Shown here: positions 5,178-9,578 of the stretch, one piece after another
How the letters are laid out: every line of letters starts with the position of its first letter
Position numbering within the stretch: the first letter of the stretch is position 1
Assembly (NCBI GenBank): GCA_903905665.1
Contig: CAIVHJ010000307.1
Span: 1 to 9,578 of the forward strand
Source of the DNA: an uncultured Phycisphaerales bacterium
Lineage (GTDB): Bacteria; Planctomycetota; Phycisphaerae; UBA1845; CAIVHJ01
Length of the DNA: 9,578 bases
Direction: 5' to 3'
Position numbers and translations under genes: made by a program
Notes under the pieces: generated by a model
Databases searched by the model: none
The model's input: the letters and a program-made list of their open reading frames with translations, nothing else
Told to the model about the DNA's origin: nothing

Positions 5178-7544
5178 ATGACCGAGACCACAAAATGCGA
5201 TCCCGACCCGAATTCCTACGGACGATTTTCCGACGACGCAACGGAATTCCGAATCACGAATCCGCGCACCCCACGACCGTGGGTCAACGTCATCGCCAAT
5301 CCTCGCATGGGCCTGATCGTCAGCCAGACCGGAAGCGGCTTCACATGGATCGACAACTCCCAACTCGCCGTCATCACACGCTGGCAGCAAGACCTCGCGC
5401 AGGATTGTTCCGGTAAATTCCTCTACGCCCGCGACTCCGAATCCGGCGAATGCTGGTCGCTTTCTCCGGCTCCGCTGTGGCCCCGCTACTCCAACTACAC
5501 CTGCTCCCACGCATTGGGATTCACCACTTTTGAAACATCATACGCCGGCGTTTCCGCCCGCTGGACCCTTTTTGTTCATCCGACCGACACGATCGAACTT
5601 TGGTCGGTCGAACTGCTCAACGAATCTTCACGTCACCGACGACTCGAACTGACCGCTTTTCTCGAATGGTGCTGCGGTGTCGCTCCTTCCCCTCGCCGCG
5701 AATTCCACAAACTCTTCATCGAAACACAATTCGATCCCGCGCTTCGTGCCGTTTTCGCCCAAAATCACATGTGGGAAGTCCCCTCTGAACGCTTCGGTCA
5801 TTGGAACACCGATTTCCCCTACATCAGCGCTTTCGCCTGCACCGAACCGATTCAATTCGCTCAGGGTGACATGGCGAACTTTGTGGGACGCTACGGATCG
5901 CTTCGCGCACCGGCTGCTCTCAACGAATCCGCCTGGAACGCAAGTTTTGGCCGCCACGACGACCCGATCGCCGCACTGCGCACCATCGTATCGCTCGCTC
6001 CGAACGGCCGCGCGGTACTCGGTTTTGGTCTGGCAGTCGCTCCGTCCCGTCCGGACGTCGAATCGCTCTTGCAGCAATGGCTCCGCACCGACGCCATTCC
6101 GGTCGTGCTTGAATCCGCCCGTCAATCGTGGCGGACCCGACTGGCGGATCATCGCATCGAAACCCCCGATTCTTCGATCAATGCCCTGACCAACGACTGG
6201 ACTCGTTATCAGGCGATCTCCGCTCGAATCTGGGGTCGCTGCGGTTATTATCAGCAAAGCGGCGCGTACGGTTTCCGCGATCAGCTTCAGGATTCGCAGG
6301 TCTGGCTCACCATCGACCCCGACCTCTGCCGAAAACAAATCAATCTCCACGCCGCCCATCAGTTCTCCGACGGTTCGGTTTTTCACTGGTGGCATCCCCT
6401 GTCCGAACAGGGCCTTACCACCCGAATGACCGACGACTTGCTCTGGCTGGCGTTTGTAACTGCCAATTATCTAAAGGAAACCGACCGCTTCGAGATTTTG
6501 GACGACCTGATGCCGTTCGTTGATAACTCCCACGCGCACTCGCTACTCGACCACATTCAACGGGCCTTCAACCATGTCTTCCGTCGCATCAGCCCACGCG
6601 GTCTTCCTTACATCGGAGCCGGTGACTGGAACGACGGACTCAGCGCCGTCGGCTTGCAGGAACGCGGCGAATCGATCTGGCTTGCTCAGTTTCTCGTCGG
6701 ACTTCTCGACGACTGGGCCGAAATCCATCGCCGAATCGGCCGGCCGGACTGGGCTGCCGATCTCGAATCACGCCGCGCAAAGTTAATCCGCGCCGTTAAT
6801 GAACACGCATGGGATGGCGAGTGGTACATCCGTGCCACACTCGACGACGGCTCCCCTCTCGGCAGCAGGAAAAATCGCGTCGCACGGATATTTCTCAATG
6901 CCCAAACATGGGCTATCCTCAACGACGTCGCTCCTCCCGACCGCGCCAAACAATGCTGGAACGCCGTTCGCGAACATCTCGTCACGGATGCCGGCGCATT
7001 GCTTCTGGCGCCGGCGTTCGACGCTCCGATTCCCGAAATCGGTTACATCACTCGTTACGCCCCCGGACTTCGCGAAAACGGCGGTGTCTATACCCATGCC
7101 GCCATGTGGGCCATCGCCGCTGCCGCAAAAATGCGCGACGCCGAACTCGTCGGCAAACTGCTTCATGCCGTCAATCCCACAAATAAAAACCCGGAAAACT
7201 ATTGGGCGGAACCCTACGTGCTGCCCGGAAATGTGGACGGACCTGACTCACCCCATTTCGGCCGCGCCGGATGGACCTGGTACACCGGCTCCGCAGCATG
7301 GTTCCATCGTGTCGTCACCCAGTATGTCCTCGGAGTCCGACCCGACTGGGACGGTCTCCACATCAATCCCTGCTTCCCACCCGAGTGGTCGTCCGCCTCC
7401 ATGACCCGCCCCTGGCGCGGACACAGTCATCACATCCGCATCGAACGATCAACCCAGCCATCCGAGAACAACACCTATGAAATCTTCGCCAACGGAACGC
7501 GCCTGCTTTCAAATCGAATCACCCCTTCAATCCCGTCGTCGTGA
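5178..7544 (+). CDS. GH94 inverting phosphorylase, NdvB-like stand-alone type (cellobionate or beta-1,2-gluco-oligosaccharide phosphorylase candidate)
   Basis: The protein has 788 residues with no signal peptide or membrane segment, so it is cytoplasmic. Residues from about 20 to 300 form the beta-sandwich domain (P-R-P-W-V-N-V-I-A-N-P; R-E-F-H-K-L-F-I-E-T). From about 310 to 740 is the (alpha/alpha)6 barrel: Y364-G-F-R-D-Q-L-Q-D372, H403-W-W-H-P407, and G-D483-W-N-D, which holds the family general acid. The predicted phosphate-site residues are R367, H640, T703 and G704 by analogy with cellobiose phosphorylase. The expected reaction is oligosaccharide plus phosphate giving alpha-glucose 1-phosphate and a shortened acceptor. 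The N-terminal wording and the HWWHP/GDWNDG context resemble the C-terminal module of NdvB-type cyclic glucan synthases more than classical cellobiose phosphorylase, and the length is near that of cellobionic acid phosphorylases. The GH144-like neighbour instead points to sophoro-oligosaccharides. The start is 1 nt after the glucanase stop, with GGAG 13 nt upstream. The 3' end overlaps the opposing permease gene. Confidence 0.9.
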   Translation: MTETTKCDPDPNSYGRFSDDATEFRITNPRTPRPWVNVIANPRMGLIVSQTGSGFTWIDNSQLAVITRWQQDLAQDCSGKFLYARDSESGECWSLSPAPLWPRYSNYTCSHALGFTTFETSYAGVSARWTLFVHPTDTIELWSVELLNESSRHRRLELTAFLEWCCGVAPSPRREFHKLFIETQFDPALRAVFAQNHMWEVPSERFGHWNTDFPYISAFACTEPIQFAQGDMANFVGRYGSLRAPAALNESAWNASFGRHDDPIAALRTIVSLAPNGRAVLGFGLAVAPSRPDVESLLQQWLRTDAIPVVLESARQSWRTRLADHRIETPDSSINALTNDWTRYQAISARIWGRCGYYQQSGAYGFRDQLQDSQVWLTIDPDLCRKQINLHAAHQFSDGSVFHWWHPLSEQGLTTRMTDDLLWLAFVTANYLKETDRFEILDDLMPFVDNSHAHSLLDHIQRAFNHVFRRISPRGLPYIGAGDWNDGLSAVGLQERGESIWLAQFLVGLLDDWAEIHRRIGRPDWAADLESRRAKLIRAVNEHAWDGEWYIRATLDDGSPLGSRKNRVARIFLNAQTWAILNDVAPPDRAKQCWNAVREHLVTDAGALLLAPAFDAPIPEIGYITRYAPGLRENGGVYTHAAMWAIAAAAKMRDAELVGKLLHAVNPTNKNPENYWAEPYVLPGNVDGPDSPHFGRAGWTWYTGSAAWFHRVVTQYVLGVRPDWDGLHINPCFPPEWSSASMTRPWRGHSHHIRIERSTQPSENNTYEIFANGTRLLSNRITPSIPSS
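7519..7544. other. 26-bp tail-to-tail overlap of phosphorylase and permease genes
   Basis: The phosphorylase stop (TGA, 7542-7544) lies inside the permease gene, and the permease stop (complement of TCA, 7519-7521) lies inside the phosphorylase gene. No intrinsic terminator for either direction is visible, so convergent transcripts should be complementary at their 3' ends. Confidence 0.85.
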
Positions 7545-8367
7545 TCCCTCGAATGAACGTCTTTTGCGCCATCAAAAACAGCACCACCACCGGTATCACG
7601 ATCAGCGTCACCGCCGCCATCATCTGATTCCACGGCGTGTCCCCCGCCCGACTGTGCAGGAAGTGCAATCCCAACGCCAATGTGAACTGATCCTGATGCG
7701 ATAGAAATATCAACGGCCCAACCAGATCGTTCCACACCGTCAACACGTGAAACAACGACACCACCGCCAGCGCCGGAACCGACAGCGGAAGTGCAATCCG
7801 CAAAAAACATCCCCACCGACTGCATCCGTCGAGCATCGCCGATTCTTCCAGCACCCGCGGAATCCCCAGATAAAACTGCCGCAACAAAAATATATTAAAC
7901 GCCGTCCCGAACCACGCCGGTACCCACAACGGCCGAAACGTCCCGATCCATCCCACGTATTTGAACAACATGTACGTCGGAACCATGATCACCGGAAACG
8001 GAATCATCATTGTCGCCAGGCACACTCCGAACATCAGTCCCCGCCCGCGAAACGGAACCCGTGCAAAACCATACGCCGCGATCGAACTCGACACCAGCAC
8101 TCCGGCCAGACTCAACAGCGCGATGACCAGCGTATTGCGCGCATACAACGGAAAATCAAAACTCTCCGATCGCATCACCGCCCCATAGGCATCGATCTGC
8201 GGCTGCATCGGCCAAAACCGCGGCGGATCGGCGTACAACTCCGTCGTCGGTTTCATGCTCGTGCTCACCATCCACACCAGCGGAGTGATGAACAACATCG
8301 ACACCCCCACCAGCAAGGCGTACGTCATCGCCGTCCCAATCGTTCGTCTGGAACCAATCCCAACCAT
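7519..8367 (-). CDS. Carbohydrate ABC transporter permease, MalG-like (CUT1 family)
   Basis: With the ATG at 8367 the protein has 282 residues. Six hydrophobic segments are visible (about 11-35, 76-102, 111-135, 145-165, 197-221 and 250-268). The cytoplasmic EAA loop, which docks on the ATPase, reads E-E-S-A-M-L-D-G-C-S-R-W at residues 174-185 and continues to L-P near 193-195. The C terminus (F-I-R-G-I-T-T-T-G-L-K-G) is the typical end of MalG-type subunits. Together with the MalF-like gene upstream it should form the inner-membrane channel of a sugar importer. A GTG five codons upstream (8382) is the alternative start; neither has a strong Shine-Dalgarno. The ATPase is absent here and may be a shared MsmX/UgpC-type protein encoded elsewhere. 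Cargo is inferred from the neighbouring glucanase and phosphorylase as beta-gluco-oligosaccharide. Confidence 0.9.
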   Translation of the reverse strand: MVGIGSRRTIGTAMTYALLVGVSMLFITPLVWMVSTSMKPTTELYADPPRFWPMQPQIDAYGAVMRSESFDFPLYARNTLVIALLSLAGVLVSSSIAAYGFARVPFRGRGLMFGVCLATMMIPFPVIMVPTYMLFKYVGWIGTFRPLWVPAWFGTAFNIFLLRQFYLGIPRVLEESAMLDGCSRWGCFLRIALPLSVPALAVVSLFHVLTVWNDLVGPLIFLSHQDQFTLALGLHFLHSRAGDTPWNQMMAAVTLIVIPVVVLFLMAQKTFIRGITTTGLKG

Positions 8368-8419
8368 AGCCACACTCTTCACAACTGTTCGTTAATGGTT
8401 ATACAAATCCGCACAATAA

Positions 8420-8452
8420 GGAGCCGCAGGCTTTAGCCTGCGCGTTGCCTCC
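8420..8452. repeat. REP-like hairpin between the two permease genes
   Basis: The core CGCAGGCT-TT-AGCCTGCG (8425-8442) is a perfect 8-bp inverted repeat with a 2-nt centre. It is flanked by GGAG (8420-8423) and CTCC (8449-8452), which extend an imperfect stem. The form GGAGCCGCAGGCT with its complement is the kind of short GC-rich extragenic palindrome mobilised by REP-associated (Y1) transposases in many genomes. It lies in the 145-nt gap between the MalF-like stop and the MalG-like ATG, so it would fold in the shared mRNA. It is not a terminator because no T-tract follows on the minus strand. Confidence 0.6.
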
Positions 8453-8512
8453 ATTACATCTCGACGTTCATATATCCATTCCATCTACGATAAATCCTCT
8501 TCGCTTCTCTCA

Positions 8513-9397
8513 TCACCCCCCCCGATAGTACACCCTCTTCTTCCCCACCCAAAAAACAAGACCCGTCAATACCAGAATAATCAACAACTGTACCCACGCC
8601 AGCGCACTCGCGTAGCCCATCTTCAAATCCCGAAACGCACTTTCAAACAGATACGTCGTGTAAAAATACGCGATCTGATCCGGCCCCGTCCCCATTCGCA
8701 AAATCACGTACGGCAATGCAAAGATCTGCCACGTCCCGATGATCCCGATGATCACGTTGAACAAAATCACGGGACTCAGCCCCGGCAGCGTCACGTGCAA
8801 AAACTGACGCCACCGCGATGCCCCGTCGATCCACGCCGCCTCATACAGCGACTGCGGAATCTCCTGCAAACCCGCCAGATAAATCACCACCGCCGATCCG
8901 ATGCTCCACACGCTCACCAGCACCAGCGCCGCCATCGTCCAGCACGCTCGGTCCCACCACAACGGACCGGCAATCCCCACCGATCGCAAACTGCGATTGA
9001 CCAGCCCAATCTCCGGATTCAGCATCATGTACCACACCACCGCCGTCGCCACCAGCGGAACCACCGTCGGCAAAAAAATGCACGTCCGAAATATCGCCTG
9101 CCCCCTCACCTTCTGATTCAACAACACCGCTAACCCCACCGCCGTCACCGTCCCCGCCGGTATCGCAATCGCCGCGTACAACATCGTGTTCCGCAACACC
9201 GTGTAAAATGCCGGCTCCCGGAACATCCGCTCGTAGTTTTCAAACCCGATCCACACCGGCGGTTGAAGCATCGGATAGTCGCAAAAACTGATATACAGCG
9301 ACCAACCCATCGGAACCAATAGAAACAGCAGGAACCCCGCCCACCACGGCGACGTCCAAAGCCAACCTTGAACCCAACTGGGTATTCTTCTCACCAT
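8513..9397 (-). CDS. Carbohydrate ABC transporter permease, MalF-like (CUT1 family)
   Basis: With the ATG at 9397 the protein has 294 residues and begins M-V-R-R-I-P-S-W-V-Q-G-W before the first membrane segment, the usual layout. Six hydrophobic segments lie near 14-37, 70-94, 104-126, 153-176, 207-232 and 264-285. The EAA loop reads E-A-A-W-I-D-G-A-S-R-W (186-196), followed by L-P (204-205). It should pair with the MalG-like protein. An in-frame ATG at 9472 would add 25 polar, low-complexity residues encoded by an interspersed repeat, so it was not chosen. A GGGAAG lies 3 nt before the ATG and GGGAGG further upstream. The gene ends with a run of eight G on its coding strand just before the stop. 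Its 145-nt spacing from the MalG-like gene is unusually large for this pair. No binding-protein gene is found immediately upstream within the window. Confidence 0.9.
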   Translation of the reverse strand: MVRRIPSWVQGWLWTSPWWAGFLLFLLVPMGWSLYISFCDYPMLQPPVWIGFENYERMFREPAFYTVLRNTMLYAAIAIPAGTVTAVGLAVLLNQKVRGQAIFRTCIFLPTVVPLVATAVVWYMMLNPEIGLVNRSLRSVGIAGPLWWDRACWTMAALVLVSVWSIGSAVVIYLAGLQEIPQSLYEAAWIDGASRWRQFLHVTLPGLSPVILFNVIIGIIGTWQIFALPYVILRMGTGPDQIAYFYTTYLFESAFRDLKMGYASALAWVQLLIILVLTGLVFWVGKKRVYYRGG

Positions 9398-9417
9398 GAT
9401 CTTCCCATCATTTCCGC

Positions 9418-9469
9418 CTCCCCTCCCTCTCAGGGAGCAAGATTTCTCGTCAAGGAGGTGAGGGTGATG
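9418..9469. repeat. Degenerate CCCTCTCAGGGAG / GGTGAGGGTG interspersed repeat
   Basis: A 6-bp stem with a 3-nt loop (CTCCCT-CTC-AGGGAG, 9423-9437) is followed by GGAGGTGAGGGTGATG. This resembles a common extragenic repeat form in which C-rich CCTCTCCCT pairs with AGGGAGAGG next to GGGTGAGGGTG. It lies directly upstream of the MalF-like start, in its likely mRNA leader. The resemblance is from memory of such repeats; a genome search would settle it. Confidence 0.4.
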
Positions 9470-9476
9470 CATAACT

Positions 9477-9549
9477 ATCCATGGCTGATATTGTTACACC
9501 TTGATGTGTGTTTTGGGAACATGGAGGTGAACAATGGACAGCCATGGAT
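9477..9549. repeat. 11-bp perfect inverted repeat flanking 51 nt
   Basis: ATCCATGGCTG (9477-9487) is exactly complementary to CAGCCATGGAT (9539-9549). The right arm also nests within GCCAT-GG-ATGGC (9541-9552). The region holds no convincing gene and lies upstream of the MalF-like gene. It could be a long stem-loop, a pair of regulator sites or the ends of a tiny mobile element. Confidence 0.45.
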
Positions 9550-9559
9550 GGCGAAGAGT

Positions 9560-9573
9560 GTATCATTTGATAC
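9560..9573. promoter_or_regulatory. GTATCA-TT-TGATAC palindrome, possible operator
   Basis: Two perfect 6-bp arms surround a 2-nt centre. The site is 160-180 bp upstream of the MalF-like start and differs in sequence from the LacI-type operator at 3707-3720. If functional it would point to a different regulator for the transporter, or to control of a gene beyond the right edge. Confidence 0.3.
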
Positions 9574-9578
9574 GAGAG

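Noticed and set aside
5628..6395. 255-codon minus-strand frame opposite the phosphorylase
   Set aside because: It is a shadow of the conserved GH94 coding sequence, with no motif and no start context.
7747..8436. 229-codon + strand frame opposite the MalG-like gene
   Set aside because: Its composition is extremely Arg/His/Gln/Pro-rich, as expected of an antisense frame; the opposing strand encodes a clear permease with an EAA loop.
9398..9472. Upstream ATG (9472) for the MalF-like permease
   Set aside because: The extra 25 residues are polar, unlike family N termini, and are encoded by an interspersed repeat.
1..9578. CRISPR arrays, tRNA/rRNA genes, riboswitches, insertion-sequence transposases
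   Set aside because: Reading both strands showed no regularly spaced repeats, no cloverleaf or rRNA-like sequence, no recognised riboswitch core and no transposase frame.

Overview
The window looks like chromosomal DNA of a Gram-negative-type bacterium of moderate to fairly high GC content. Three things suggest a free-living, polysaccharide-using member of the Planctomycetota/Verrucomicrobiota (PVC) group. These are an HDOD protein next to a response regulator with a decayed HD-GYP-like output, a NdvB-like stand-alone GH94 phosphorylase, and a short GC-rich repetitive extragenic hairpin. No rRNA or other taxonomic marker is present, so the taxonomic call is a low-confidence inference.

Region 1 (1-2195, all + strand) is a signalling block. 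It holds the 3' end of an HDOD-domain gene, then a response regulator (403-1551) whose start overlaps the HDOD stop by 8 nt and whose C-terminal half resembles HD-GYP but lacks the metal ligands, then a stand-alone receiver protein (about 1737-2195). A 383-nt stretch without a gene (2196-2578) follows.

Region 2 (2579-9397) is a carbohydrate-use locus. A LacI-family repressor (minus strand) is divergent from a two-gene + strand operon. That operon encodes a putatively exported PF10091/GH144-like glucanase and, one base later, a cytoplasmic GH94 phosphorylase. The 135-nt intergenic region has a near-perfect LacI-type operator (TGACAGCGCTTTCA) overlapping a perfect TTGACA -35 box. The predicted transcript would start at or within a few bases of the glucanase ATG. 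Converging from the right are two minus-strand sugar ABC permeases (MalG-like and MalF-like), separated by a REP-like hairpin. The MalG-like gene overlaps the 3' end of the phosphorylase gene by 26 bp, tail to tail. The likely scheme is that an exported glucanase cuts a beta-glucan, the ABC importer takes up oligosaccharides, GH94 phosphorolyses them to alpha-glucose 1-phosphate, and the LacI protein de-represses the enzymes. The substrate-binding protein and ATPase are not in the window.

Region 3 (9398-9578) has no convincing gene. It holds a degenerate CCCTCTCAGGGAG-type interspersed repeat, an 11-bp inverted repeat and a short palindrome, and it is G-rich on the + strand where the rest of the locus is C-rich.

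The most interesting point is that the PF10091 protein and the NdvB-like GH94 protein together reproduce, as separate adjacent genes and in the same order, the last two catalytic modules of cyclic beta-1,2-glucan synthase, here in what looks like a catabolic and transport setting.
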